A stretch of 64,000 nucleotides of DNA from Hyphomicrobium_A sp036559705 (GTDB lineage Bacteria > Pseudomonadota > Alphaproteobacteria > Rhizobiales > Hyphomicrobiaceae). Of the stretch, positions 27,704-36,960 are shown piece after piece. A program made the position numbers and the translations under genes. Location of the stretch: positions 1-64,000 of the forward strand of contig DATBSP010000162.1 in NCBI GenBank assembly GCA_036559705.1, read 5' to 3'. The notes beneath the pieces are model-generated. The model saw nothing but the letters and a program-made list of their open reading frames with translations, had not been told where the DNA came from and searched no databases. How positions within the stretch are numbered: position 1 is the stretch's first letter; each line of letters starts with the position of its first letter.

Positions 27704-28525
27704 ATGACTGCCATGGCCAATCCTGCCGAGGTCGCCGACCGCGGCGCCGCGCTTTGCTCGGTGCCGGCCGAAGGTATCTCAATCGATGCGAGCGGCCAGC
27801 AGGCGCCAGTCACCTGGCAGCTCCCTGAGGAGGTGCCCGTCGCGCTGCTGATCAACTCCGTGCCCTACACGGTCATGATGGCGACCCCCGCCAATCTCAC
27901 TGATTTCGGTATCGGCTTCGCGCTCGCCGAAGGCATCATTCCCCACCGCTCCGACATCCTCGGCGTTATCGCCATGCCGGTGGAGAACGGGCATGCCGTC
28001 GACGTCGCCATCGACGAGGAGGCGCTCGCCGAAGCCCGCATGCCGCGCCGCTCGCTTGAGGGTCGCTCGGGCTGCGGCCTGTGTGGCGTCGAGAACATCG
28101 CCGACGTCGTGCGCGTCACCGAGCCGGTGCCCCATACCGTCCACCCGTCAGCCGAAGCGATCCTCAAGGCGGCCACCGAGCTTCCCAAGCGGCAGACCAT
28201 GAACCGCTTCAATCGCACGGTGCACGGCGCTGCCTGGGCAACCCTCGCCGGCGACATCCTCGTCGTGCGCGAGGACGTCGGGCGCCATAACGCGCTCGAC
28301 AAGCTGGTCGGCACGCTGGCGGAAACCGGCACCGATCTCACCACCGGCTTCGTCATCATGACCAGCCGTTGCAGCTTTGAGCTCGTCCAGAAGTCGGCGA
28401 CCTACGGGATCGGCGCCCTTGTCACTGTCTCGGCGCCCACGGCGCTCGCCCTCAAGCTCGCACGAAAGGCGCGGCTTTTCATCGCCTCGCTCGGCGGAGA
28501 AAACGTTGTCATCTTCAATAGTTAG
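27704..28525 (+). CDS. fdhD: Formate dehydrogenase accessory sulfurtransferase FdhD (FdsC)
   Basis: FdhD transfers sulfur to the bis-MGD cofactor before it is inserted into formate dehydrogenase; in fds operons it is called FdsC. The 273-residue protein shows the sulfur-carrying CGLC motif (Cys124, Cys127), with VREDVGRHNALDKLVG and the MTSRCSFELVQK stretch further on. The 81-bp gap after fdsA contains no gene. An alternative start at 27713 would remove three residues. Confidence 0.96.
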   Translation: MTAMANPAEVADRGAALCSVPAEGISIDASGQQAPVTWQLPEEVPVALLINSVPYTVMMATPANLTDFGIGFALAEGIIPHRSDILGVIAMPVENGHAVDVAIDEEALAEARMPRRSLEGRSGCGLCGVENIADVVRVTEPVPHTVHPSAEAILKAATELPKRQTMNRFNRTVHGAAWATLAGDILVVREDVGRHNALDKLVGTLAETGTDLTTGFVIMTSRCSFELVQKSATYGIGALVTVSAPTALALKLARKARLFIASLGGENVVIFNS

Positions 28526-28553
28526 TCACCACGGTTCAGAAAGCACTGCCCGC

Positions 28554-28772
28554 ATGGAAAACCGCGACATGATCCGCATGGCCAACCAGATCGCGGCTTT
28601 TTTTGAAGCCTACCCGCGCACCGAGGCGCTCGACGGCGTCGCCGCCCATATCCGCAACTTCTGGACCCCACGCATGCGCAAGCACCTCACGGAGTACATA
28701 GAAGCTGGAGCGGAGGGCCTCTCCCCACTCGTGACGGCAGCGATCGCGCCCAAGGCGAAGGCCAAGTCCTGA
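28554..28772 (+). CDS. fdsD: Formate dehydrogenase delta subunit
   Basis: This 72-residue protein matches the short FdsD family: MANQIAAFFEAYPR, then VAAHIRNFWTPRMRKHL. FdsD is a small subunit of the soluble formate dehydrogenase complex, required for its activity or assembly. It ends the fdsGBA-fdhD-fdsD series, the standard order. No strong ribosome-binding site is seen, and in-frame Met codons at 28569 and 28578 could be used instead. Confidence 0.92.
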   Translation: MENRDMIRMANQIAAFFEAYPRTEALDGVAAHIRNFWTPRMRKHLTEYIEAGAEGLSPLVTAAIAPKAKAKS

Positions 28773-28966
28773 CGCGGAGTTCTGCCGCGACTTTAGGCAA
28801 AACACGAAGTCGACGGCCTGCTGAAATGCCATGGTGGCCGACGCGCACCATCCGCTTGCAGCGGTCCGTAAGCAGGCATAGTATTGACGACCTGCAAGCT
28901 GCCGGCATTTCCGCGGCCCGAAGCGGCTACCCGCGTATTTGCAGATGGACAGCCCAGGAGGCTCCC

Positions 28967-29431
28967 ATGGGTATCGCACTGACGCTGCAGGAATACCTCG
29001 ACGACCACCACGTCCCCTACGATGTGATGCTGCACAAGCGCACGCACTGCTCGTTCGACACCGCGCGCGCGACGCATGTGCCGGGCGAGCGTCTCGCCAA
29101 GGCAGTGGTCCTGACGCGCGAGGGCGGCTTCGTCATCGCCGTGGTTCCCGCAACAGCGCGCGTGCGCCTCGATGTCATCGAGCGCATGCTGCACTGCCGC
29201 GTCTATCTCGCCAGCGAGGATGAAATCAGCGAGCTGTTTCCCGACTGCGACTTGGGCGCGGTCCCACCGCTACCCGAGGCCTACGCAGTCGATGCGTTCG
29301 TCGACGAGAGCTTCGACAAGCAGCCCGACGTCTACCTCGAAGGCGGTGACCACCGCAGCCTCGTGCACATGACCGGAGAGGCCTTTCGCACGATCATGAA
29401 GGACGTGCGCCGGGCGAGCATCGCCGCCTAG
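28967..29431 (+). CDS. YbaK/EbsC-type aminoacyl-tRNA deacylase domain protein
   Basis: The 154-residue protein belongs to the YbaK/ProX editing fold: LTLQEYLDDHHVPYDVMLHK at the start, AKAVVLTREGGFVIAVVPA in the middle and a C-terminal MTGEAFRTIMKDV. Family members hydrolyse mischarged tRNA; some have other roles. The expected conserved Lys is in ERLAKAVVL. The ATG at 28967 follows AGGAGG at ideal spacing. It converges with the GMC operon with a 6-bp gap. Confidence 0.88.
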   Translation: MGIALTLQEYLDDHHVPYDVMLHKRTHCSFDTARATHVPGERLAKAVVLTREGGFVIAVVPATARVRLDVIERMLHCRVYLASEDEISELFPDCDLGAVPPLPEAYAVDAFVDESFDKQPDVYLEGGDHRSLVHMTGEAFRTIMKDVRRASIAA

Positions 29432-29437
29432 CGCCGC

Positions 29438-32400
29438 CTAAACAATCGCCGTCTTGTCTAGGTGCGCCTCGATCAGGGGAAAGATATCGCGCGCGGCGCT
29501 TTTGCCGAAGATGCAGTCGATGTGCCCATAGCCGGGGATCACGTGGCGCTCGTAGAGCTGCCGCCCGTTCGCCTCCGCCAGACGCTCGACCGTGCGCGCC
29601 GTACTCTCCGGCTTGAAGCAGGCATTTTCGGCGCCGTGCACGAAGAGGATCGGCAGCGCCAACCGGTCGACGTGCGGCAGGTAAACGTCGCCGCCTTCGG
29701 CATCGAGCAGGCGACCTTTGCGCGCAAACAGCGCGAGCTGCCGGAACGCCTCGATGTTTGCCTCGCCGAACATTTCCGCGAGGCCCGACGTCACCGTCGC
29801 GTTGTTGAGCTGCTCGAGGTTGTACAGCCGGCCATAGAGCGCCGTGATCCGATTGCTTGTGGCGTCGTGCGTGCGCTCCGAGCGCGGTACCGGCGCGATT
29901 ATCCGCAGGATCTGGTCGAGCAGTCGCTCGCGCAACGGGTCGGCGGTCGTCGCCCTGGCGTTAACGACGTCGATACCCATCGCATCGAACAGTTGCGGAG
30001 CACGCAAGTAGGCCAGCAGCCGCTGCGGGAACCACGGCACCACGTAGTCGGTCGAGATCTGCGAGATCACGGCCGAGCGCACGCCCTCGAGGCCGGCCAG
30101 CATGGACATGGTGAAGGTGGTGGCGCCGAAGCAATGCGCGATGACCTGCACGGTCGACGAGCGGGTGATGCCGCGCACCTTGGCGAACGCCGCCGGGTAG
30201 TCCTTCAGCGCCACGTCGTCGGCGTTCCACAGCTCGTGCGCGTACGGCAGGTCGACGCTGGCGCGATAGTCGAGCAGCCAGCAGTCGTACTCGGCCGCCA
30301 CCAGGTATTCGAGCAGGTTTGTATCGATCGTATCGATCGAGAAGATGAGGCTCGAAACGCCGAGCCCGTGCGTGAAGATCAGCGGGCCCTTGTTGCCGCC
30401 CTGATAGCGCGTCAGCCGCAGGATCTTGCCGTCGTCCGTGCGCACGAAGTGGGTCTCGGGCTCCGGCACGCGCAACGTCCGCTTCTTGCGTGGCGTGAAC
30501 ACGTCATAGCGGCCTGAGCGCGCCAGCACGCCGCCATAGGTGGCGAACAGCTCGCGGCTGAAAAACGTGCCGAACTTGCCGACGGCCCGTATGCGATCGG
30601 CGGCATCGCGGCCGCCGACGCCGCGCAACGTCTGCATCTGGACATAGAAATCGGACGGTGCGATCTCCAAGAGGCCGCGGGCGACACGCCCGAGCTGGCC
30701 CTGCGCGCCCTTGCCGATATCGACGTTGAGCCGCGTCGTATCGCGCCACAGGTCGAGCGAGGCGTCCGAGCGCACCACCTTGTAGCCGACGAACTGATAC
30801 TCCGAGCCGTCGCGCGCGCCGAGCGAGAAGCGATAGTCGAAGCGCTTAGTCTCCACCGTGTGCTCGTCGACGCGCATCAGGTTGAACTTGCCGTCGAAGA
30901 TTTCCAGCGGATCCGGCGACAGTGCCGGGCACTCGACGGAGCCGACGATGCGCCCGGCATGCTGCTGATCCGACACGAAGCGGTCGACGTCGTCGATCAG
31001 CACAGTCACCGTGAAGCTGCACGCGTGGCCTTCCTCCTTGCCGCGCCGCGCCGCCGTGTCGTGGGGCAACGTCGTCGCCGGCGAGATGAACCCTGCCATG
31101 CGCTCGGTGAACTCGACGCCGGCCGGCTTGATCGTCTCGCGGCCGCCGGGTGCGGCGATGAGCATCGGTGCGTCAAACTTCTGCGTTTCGGAGAATTCCC
31201 AGCCCCGATCCTTGGCGAGGTGGATCATCGCCCGCTCGGCCAGGGCCGTGATCGTCAGCAACGGGTTGACGCCTAGCGGCCGCGGAATGACCGAGCCGTC
31301 GCACACATAAAGTCCGGCATGCACTGCGCCCTCCACTGCGTCGGGGCGCCCGTCGAACACCTGGCACTTGTGATTGACGACCCCGGTCTTACGGTCCCTG
31401 CCCATGGTGCAGCCGCCGAGCGGGTGGACCGAGATGAGATTGTGCCCGAACAGTGTGTCGGTCAGCGGGTTGCGCGTGTAGTTGCCGCCCGTTGCCTGCG
31501 TCGCCTTGCGCAGATTGCGGTCGACCTTCTCAAAAATCGGCTGCGCCGCAACTTTGGGCCACGACAACTTCAGCTTGCCCTCATCGAGCGCGATCCGGCC
31601 GTTGCCGTCGTCGTGGCTCATGACGAGGTAGGTCTGCGTGCGATTGACCGCGCCTTGGTAGGCGCCAAACAGAAGGCTCTGGCGCCGGCGCGTCCGCTCG
31701 GCGATGAAGTCGATGACGCCGCGGTCGGTGTCCTCTCCGAACTTGTCGCCGCCCGTGGCCAGCAACGCCGGCAAGATCGGTGCGAGCGCCGAGGGGATAG
31801 AGCCTTCCTCGATCACCATGCCGTCTTCCAGCTTGGGTGTATCGCGCAGATCGATGAGGCCGGTGATGCACGGACCCACAGGTCCCGTCTCAGCGACCGG
31901 CGGCTCGCCGACGCCAATGCCGTTGACGGACACGTCGTTGTTGTAGGCAAAGGCCAGCACGTCGCCGTTGCCTGTAAACCGCTCGCCGAGTCGATCGGAG
32001 ACGGGAAGCCCCTCCTCGCTCGAGCGTAAGAGAATTTCGGTCGAACCAAGCGTGCCGGCGGCGAGCACGACGACGTCGCAAGTAATCGACTGGTCGGCGG
32101 CAGCGAACTTCTCGCGCTCGTGGCCATTCGGCTCGAAGAACACGCGCCAACGGCCGCGCTCCTGGCGTACGTGCGTCACACGCATCTCGGTGAAGATCTC
32201 GGCACCGTGATGGAACGCATCGGCAAGGTACGTCACCTGCACTGTATTCTTGGATCCTACGTTACAGCCCGAGCAGCAGTCGCCGCACAGCGTGCAGGCA
32301 GGCTGCTCGACCCCCGCGTAGTTCACCTGCTTCTCGAAGGTCACGTTGATCGGCGGCCGCACTACGTCCTTGCATAGCGCGTTGCCGCTGACACCCAGCG

Positions 32401-32872
32401 CGTTGAGCTTATCGAGCGCCGGGCCCTGATACGGCACCGGCCGCAGGACCTCCATGGCGCGCGAAAAGCCTTCTTGGCGCATCTGGTCCTGCGCAATCTC
32501 GGGCGGCCACACCGGATCGTCCCACACGCGCGGGTCCGGGGGCAGCGAGACGTTGGCGTTGACCAGCGAGCCGCCGCCCAGGCCGCAGCCGACGAAAACG
32601 TGGATGTCCTTGCCCAGCCGCAGATCGTAGAGCCCGGTCGGCGATCCGGACACGCGCGTGCCGTCTTGCGAAACCTGGAACTGCTCCTGCGCCTCGATCA
32701 TGCGATCCGGGAAGTCGCCGATGGCGAATTCCTGTCCGCGCTCGAGCACGGCGACCTTCTTGCCGGCGCGCGCCATGCGCGAGGCCGCAACGCCCCCGCC
32801 ATAGCCTGAGCCAACGACGACGACGTCGTAACGCAGCTTCAGCTCGGCGACGGACTTCGACAATCGCCGCAT
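29438..32872 (-). CDS. GMC oxidoreductase fused to an alpha/beta hydrolase
   Basis: The 1144-residue protein joins two enzymes. Residues 1-560 form a GMC flavoenzyme: VVVGSGYGGGVAASR binds FAD, CTLCGDCCSGCNVG (Cys193-203) is a ferredoxin-like cluster typical of cholesterol-oxidase-like members, and HPLGGCTMG with GVNPLLTI form the active-site end. Residues about 560-760 are a linker domain I do not recognise. The last 370 residues are an alpha/beta hydrolase with oxyanion FTHGLGVS, nucleophile elbow AHCFGA and a final His in GYGHIDC. The nucleophile is Cys914, not Ser, as in PHA synthases. Its ATG is one base after the stop of the preceding GMC gene, so the genes are co-translated. The substrate may be a sterol, hopanoid or other hydrophobic alcohol; this is speculation. 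Confidence 0.88.
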   Translation of the reverse strand: MRRLSKSVAELKLRYDVVVVGSGYGGGVAASRMARAGKKVAVLERGQEFAIGDFPDRMIEAQEQFQVSQDGTRVSGSPTGLYDLRLGKDIHVFVGCGLGGGSLVNANVSLPPDPRVWDDPVWPPEIAQDQMRQEGFSRAMEVLRPVPYQGPALDKLNALGVSGNALCKDVVRPPINVTFEKQVNYAGVEQPACTLCGDCCSGCNVGSKNTVQVTYLADAFHHGAEIFTEMRVTHVRQERGRWRVFFEPNGHEREKFAAADQSITCDVVVLAAGTLGSTEILLRSSEEGLPVSDRLGERFTGNGDVLAFAYNNDVSVNGIGVGEPPVAETGPVGPCITGLIDLRDTPKLEDGMVIEEGSIPSALAPILPALLATGGDKFGEDTDRGVIDFIAERTRRRQSLLFGAYQGAVNRTQTYLVMSHDDGNGRIALDEGKLKLSWPKVAAQPIFEKVDRNLRKATQATGGNYTRNPLTDTLFGHNLISVHPLGGCTMGRDRKTGVVNHKCQVFDGRPDAVEGAVHAGLYVCDGSVIPRPLGVNPLLTITALAERAMIHLAKDRGWEFSETQKFDAPMLIAAPGGRETIKPAGVEFTERMAGFISPATTLPHDTAARRGKEEGHACSFTVTVLIDDVDRFVSDQQHAGRIVGSVECPALSPDPLEIFDGKFNLMRVDEHTVETKRFDYRFSLGARDGSEYQFVGYKVVRSDASLDLWRDTTRLNVDIGKGAQGQLGRVARGLLEIAPSDFYVQMQTLRGVGGRDAADRIRAVGKFGTFFSRELFATYGGVLARSGRYDVFTPRKKRTLRVPEPETHFVRTDDGKILRLTRYQGGNKGPLIFTHGLGVSSLIFSIDTIDTNLLEYLVAAEYDCWLLDYRASVDLPYAHELWNADDVALKDYPAAFAKVRGITRSSTVQVIAHCFGATTFTMSMLAGLEGVRSAVISQISTDYVVPWFPQRLLAYLRAPQLFDAMGIDVVNARATTADPLRERLLDQILRIIAPVPRSERTHDATSNRITALYGRLYNLEQLNNATVTSGLAEMFGEANIEAFRQLALFARKGRLLDAEGGDVYLPHVDRLALPILFVHGAENACFKPESTARTVERLAEANGRQLYERHVIPGYGHIDCIFGKSAARDIFPLIEAHLDKTAIV

Positions 32873-32873
32873 G

Positions 32874-34736
32874 TCACACTCCCTCGACCGGCGCAGGGCT
32901 GCGCCGGCGCCAGCGCGCAAACCAGGCAAGGTTCCGCTCGCGCGCCTTGTCCGGCTGCTCGGCAGCCGGCGTCACCACCTGCAGCGGCGCGGCTTCCTCA
33001 CGCATCTGCCAACCCCGTTCGCGCGCGAGCAAGATCATCGCACGCTCGGCCAGCGCCGTGATGGTCATGAGTGGGTGAATGCCTAACGGGCACGGGATCA
33101 CGGCGCCGTCGCACACATAGAGACCGGCGTGGACCGCATCCGGCGCGACGCCCTGGCTTGCATCGAAGACCTGGCCTTTATGGTTGACGACGCCGCTCGA
33201 GCTGCTCCCGCCCATGGTGCAGCCGCCGAGCGGATGCACGGTCATGAGGTTGCCGCCCAGCACCTTCTCGGACACCGGGTTGCGCAGGTATGTGCCGCCC
33301 GTGGCATGCGTCGCCGTCTTCAAGGCTTCCTCGATGCGCTGGAAGACGCGCTGCTGCGGACCATTGCTCCACTCCAGGACGAGGCGGTCGTCAGTCAGGC
33401 GCATCAGCCCGTTGCCGGCATCGTGGCCGACGGCGAGGAAGGTTAGCGTGTTGTGCACGGCACCTTGATAGGCGCCCTTTATAAGGCTGTCGGTGGCTCG
33501 CTCCATGTCCTCGAGCTGGTCGCCCAGCGATCGCTCCTCTCGCTCGCCGAAGACGGCGGCGCCGGGCGCCAGCATTGCCGGCAGCACCGAGGCGAAGGCG
33601 CTCGGCAGGGCGCATTCGCACATGGCGAGGCCGTCGCGAACATCCTTGGTGTCGCGCAGATCGATGAGCGCGTTGACCGCCTGCCCGACGGGAGGCACCT
33701 GCGCCTTTGGCGGCTGACCGACACCGACGCCGTTGACCGAAATGTCGTTGTTGTAGGCGAGCGCAATGGCATCGCCGTTCGACGTGAAGCGGCTGCCGAG
33801 CCATTCGGACAGCGCCAGGCCCTCGGACCGCGAGCGCAGCAGGATTTCCGTCGAGCCGAGCGTGCCCGCCGACAGCACCACGATGTCGGCGGTGATGAAG
33901 TATTTGTGCCCGCGATGCGTGTCGGCATCCGTCGGCACGGCCCACACGCGCCAGCCGCCCCGCTCGTCCTTGGCCAGCGACAGCACACGCACGCCAGTGA
34001 AGACCTCGGCACCGAACGCTGCAGCGTCGGCGATGTACGTTGAGGCGACCGTCGTCTTGGCGCCGACGTTGCAGCCGCTGCAGCAGTCGCCGCACTCGAT
34101 ACAAGCTTCCTGTTGCACGCCGGCGGCGTTGGGACCGCTTTCATACACCACGTGCAGCGGAATCGACGTCACCGGCCGATCGAAGGCCGACGCAGCAACG
34201 CGCAGTGCCGCCACCTTCTCGTAGCCGGGCCCATTGCGCGAAACCTCCGGCCGCAACATGTGGCGCGCGCGCACGAAACCTTCGGCCAGAAGCCGGTCGC
34301 GGCGCACCTCGCTGGGCCAGGCGGAGTCATCGAACACGCGTGCATCAGGCGACAGACAGACGTTGGCGTTGATCAGCGACGTGCCACCGAGCCCGCACGC
34401 CATCAGCACGTTGACGTCCTTGCCGACACGCACATCGAACAGCGCCATCGCCGAGCCGAGGCGTCCCTGTGGACCGTTCAACTGCGTTTCGGCGCTGGCG
34501 CGTGCCGCGCCATCGGGAAAATCGCCGGGAAGGAATTCGCGGCCGCGCTCGAGGACGGCGACTTTCTGCCCGCAGCGCGCTAGCCGGGAGGCGGCGACGC
34601 CGCCGCCATAACCCGATCCCACCACGACCACATCGTAGTGCGCCTTGAGCTTCGAAGCGGGCATCGACAGCCGCGCCTGCATACGCTTCAACTCTCCCCG
34701 GTCCTCAGTACGCGATCCGTGCGGAGCCGCGCTCAT
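32874..34736 (-). CDS. GMC-family oxidoreductase, cholesterol-oxidase-like
   Basis: The 620-residue flavoenzyme is a paralogue of the GMC part of the next gene. FAD motif VVVGSGYGGGVAASRLA at residues 37-53, cluster motif CIECGDCCSGCNVG with Cys212, 215, 218, 219 and 222, and HPLGGCTMGG plus DGAVIPCPLGIHPLMTI at the C-terminal active site. The second catalytic position is His-Pro here but Asn-Pro in the fused paralogue, suggesting divided chemistry. No signal peptide is seen. GAGGACAA precedes the ATG and overlaps the end of the metallophosphoesterase gene. Typical reaction: FAD-dependent oxidation of an alcohol; substrate unknown. Confidence 0.9.
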   Translation of the reverse strand: MSAAPHGSRTEDRGELKRMQARLSMPASKLKAHYDVVVVGSGYGGGVAASRLARCGQKVAVLERGREFLPGDFPDGAARASAETQLNGPQGRLGSAMALFDVRVGKDVNVLMACGLGGTSLINANVCLSPDARVFDDSAWPSEVRRDRLLAEGFVRARHMLRPEVSRNGPGYEKVAALRVAASAFDRPVTSIPLHVVYESGPNAAGVQQEACIECGDCCSGCNVGAKTTVASTYIADAAAFGAEVFTGVRVLSLAKDERGGWRVWAVPTDADTHRGHKYFITADIVVLSAGTLGSTEILLRSRSEGLALSEWLGSRFTSNGDAIALAYNNDISVNGVGVGQPPKAQVPPVGQAVNALIDLRDTKDVRDGLAMCECALPSAFASVLPAMLAPGAAVFGEREERSLGDQLEDMERATDSLIKGAYQGAVHNTLTFLAVGHDAGNGLMRLTDDRLVLEWSNGPQQRVFQRIEEALKTATHATGGTYLRNPVSEKVLGGNLMTVHPLGGCTMGGSSSSGVVNHKGQVFDASQGVAPDAVHAGLYVCDGAVIPCPLGIHPLMTITALAERAMILLARERGWQMREEAAPLQVVTPAAEQPDKARERNLAWFARWRRRSPAPVEGV

Positions 34737-34742
34737 TTGTCC

Positions 34743-36689
34743 TCAAACGATTGCCGACGACACCGGCTGTTTCGGCTCACGCCGCTTCAAATCACCAACG
34801 CGTATCTCGATCGGGCCCTCGATGAGGCTCGGCCGCAGCGGCCGCGTCGGCACGATGGCCGGGCCGTCGGCGCTGCCGAAGCCACGATCTTTGGCGCGCT
34901 TCCATCCCCAGCGCCGCGGCACCCGCCGCAGACCGATAGGGTAGATGGTCAGTTTGTTGGGCTCGACCTTCATGCGCAGGAAATTCTTGAAGTCGGGAAT
35001 GCCCATCGACGCGAACGCCTGGTCGCAATGCAGCCCGAATAGGCAGCTGATGGTGAGATATGCGCCCCATACGAAGCCAGCCGCAATGCCGCCTAGGAAG
35101 ATCATGGTTAGGGGGAATATGACGATGGTACGCAGCAATTCGCGAACGTCGGGCGAGGACTTGAGCTCGAGGTTCTGCAGCATCTCTTGCGCCTGCGGCC
35201 AGACGGTGTCGACCAGCCAGAAGGAGAAATAGGAAACCGCGTAGTAGAGCGCGATCATCATGGATATGTGCGCCATCCAATGCAGCGTGCCGAGCACTAC
35301 CCTCGCCTTGCCGCCCCATGCCCCGTCGGCATAGCCGTAGAGCACGACCCACAGGATGAGACACCATATGCCAAGGATGACGTTCGTCGCCGCCGCCAAG
35401 GGCGCGAGCATGAAGATTCCCGGCCACCAATGGAAGTTCGGATCGCTGATCAGTGTCTCGCCGACCGCCTTTCCGTTCACGGGCGTCGTGGCAAACATCC
35501 AGATCATCACCCAATAGATGACGCCGAGCGCTACCGCGAAGCCGTAGTTGCGGAAGGGGAACGCCAGTGTCGACAGGCTGAGGCGCCGGCTCTTGCTGCG
35601 TGAGGGCCAGCACGATGGGTCGCCGGTGCCATTGCCATCCTTCAACTGGCAGCGCAGATCGAGATCGATTTTCGTGCTGCCCCATAGCAGTCTGCGAGTG
35701 TCCTTGAGGTAGTGCGTCGGCGAGAAATAGGCGCCGCCACCGCCGGCGGTGACGAAGCTCGTGCCGTACTCCTTTGCAAAGTAGCGGCTGTAGTGATGCA
35801 GGTCGCCTGCGATCACCGCGGCGACGCGGGCGCCAGCGTCAGTGGCGATCTTGGTGATGGTGCTGAGGTTGTCCTCGCCCTGCAGCTTCTCGTCCTTGTC
35901 GTAGTTCCAGCTCGGCTCGGCCGTGCACAGGATGAGCTTCGGGGCTTCCGTCGGATGCTGCTTCATCGCCTCGGCGACGCCCTGGAAGTACAGCACTTGG
36001 CCGGCGTCGAGATACTGCGCGAGCTGGATATCTGCACCCCAGATCCACCAGTTGTGCGGTAGCCGGATGGCAAAATAGCTGCGGTGCTGCGGGCATACCC
36101 AACCGCCAATGCGGTTCTCCGCAGCGTGACCGAAGCGGGCTTTGCAGAACATGTGGTCGAACGAGCTGAGCCCATCGTACCAGTCGTGATTGCCGGGTAG
36201 CACGAACAACAGTCGCCGCCAGTTGCCGTCCGACGCCGGGGGCAGGGCCGTCGAATACGGCATAGCGAAGCGCTCGCGATAGGCGGTGCGCGTGGGGAAC
36301 GGATAGACTTGGTCGCCGCCCATGATCAGCAGCTTGGCAGCCGGCAGCGGGCCGACGCCCTCAAGATCGATCTGCGGCTGGCTGATCAGGGAGGCGATCG
36401 CGTAGGTCGAATCAAAGCCGTCGCCGAGGTCGGCGACGTAGTCGACCCACACCGTGTTGCCGTCGCCCAGCTGGCGCAGGTCGGAATAGTTATAGCGGCC
36501 GACGACCGTCTTCATGATCTCCGGCGCGAAGCCATCGATGGTCGCCTGCATGATGCGCTGGTCGGCGTACTGGCCGAAGATTTCCGAGACGATGGAGCGC
36601 CAGCCGGTGCTGACGAGATGCGCGGGACTGTACCAGCGCACCATCTTGGGGAGCGCCCTGATGTCGATCTCCCCCGAGCCGTCGGCCAT
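34743..36689 (-). CDS. Membrane-bound calcineurin-like metallophosphoesterase
   Basis: The 648-residue protein has an N-terminal metallophosphoesterase domain: VADLGDG (about 86-91), GGDQVYP (124-130), GNHDWYDG (166-173) and AGDLHHY (294-300) provide the metal ligands. From about residue 370 onwards there are five or more hydrophobic segments (for example YGFAVALGVIYWVMIWMF and MIFLGGIAAGFVWGAYL), so the enzyme is held in the inner membrane with its catalytic domain probably on the cytoplasmic face, since no signal peptide is seen. It is first in the operon with the two GMC genes (6-bp and 1-bp gaps), pointing to a joint pathway on a phosphorylated lipid or alcohol. GGGGGAG precedes the ATG. 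Confidence 0.88.
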   Translation of the reverse strand: MADGSGEIDIRALPKMVRWYSPAHLVSTGWRSIVSEIFGQYADQRIMQATIDGFAPEIMKTVVGRYNYSDLRQLGDGNTVWVDYVADLGDGFDSTYAIASLISQPQIDLEGVGPLPAAKLLIMGGDQVYPFPTRTAYRERFAMPYSTALPPASDGNWRRLLFVLPGNHDWYDGLSSFDHMFCKARFGHAAENRIGGWVCPQHRSYFAIRLPHNWWIWGADIQLAQYLDAGQVLYFQGVAEAMKQHPTEAPKLILCTAEPSWNYDKDEKLQGEDNLSTITKIATDAGARVAAVIAGDLHHYSRYFAKEYGTSFVTAGGGGAYFSPTHYLKDTRRLLWGSTKIDLDLRCQLKDGNGTGDPSCWPSRSKSRRLSLSTLAFPFRNYGFAVALGVIYWVMIWMFATTPVNGKAVGETLISDPNFHWWPGIFMLAPLAAATNVILGIWCLILWVVLYGYADGAWGGKARVVLGTLHWMAHISMMIALYYAVSYFSFWLVDTVWPQAQEMLQNLELKSSPDVRELLRTIVIFPLTMIFLGGIAAGFVWGAYLTISCLFGLHCDQAFASMGIPDFKNFLRMKVEPNKLTIYPIGLRRVPRRWGWKRAKDRGFGSADGPAIVPTRPLRPSLIEGPIEIRVGDLKRREPKQPVSSAIV

Positions 36690-36781
36690 CGAACTCCCCC
36701 ACGCAAGTTCTTTTAAAAGCGAGCCCTCCGGCCCGTCCTAACTTGGAACGAGTCTAGGTTGGCTACTGAAAGGAGTCCAGA

Positions 36782-36940
36782 ATGGTGGCGTGGCCCTGGG
36801 CGGCCTGTGTTGCCGTGCGAGCGCAGGGAGCCCCCGCCTTACTCTGTCCAAAGATCACCCGTCGGACGAATGCCGGCGAGGTGTTGCTCCGGCGACATTG
36901 TCTCCCGCCCGGGGCGGTCCTACGCCAGAAGGTGGGATGA
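36782..36940 (+). CDS. Possible 52-residue leader or small protein
   Basis: An ATG at 36782 preceded by GAAAGGAG opens a 52-codon frame (MVAWPWAACVAVRAQG at the start) that ends TGA at 36938. That stop overlaps an ATG at 36937 which is in frame with the secreted-protein gene starting at 36961. The peptide is Arg/Cys rich and unrecognised. It could be a leader peptide coupling translation, or coincidence. Confidence 0.3.
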   Translation: MVAWPWAACVAVRAQGAPALLCPKITRRTNAGEVLLRRHCLPPGAVLRQKVG

Positions 36941-36960
36941 GTATGCGGAGGAGAAACACC

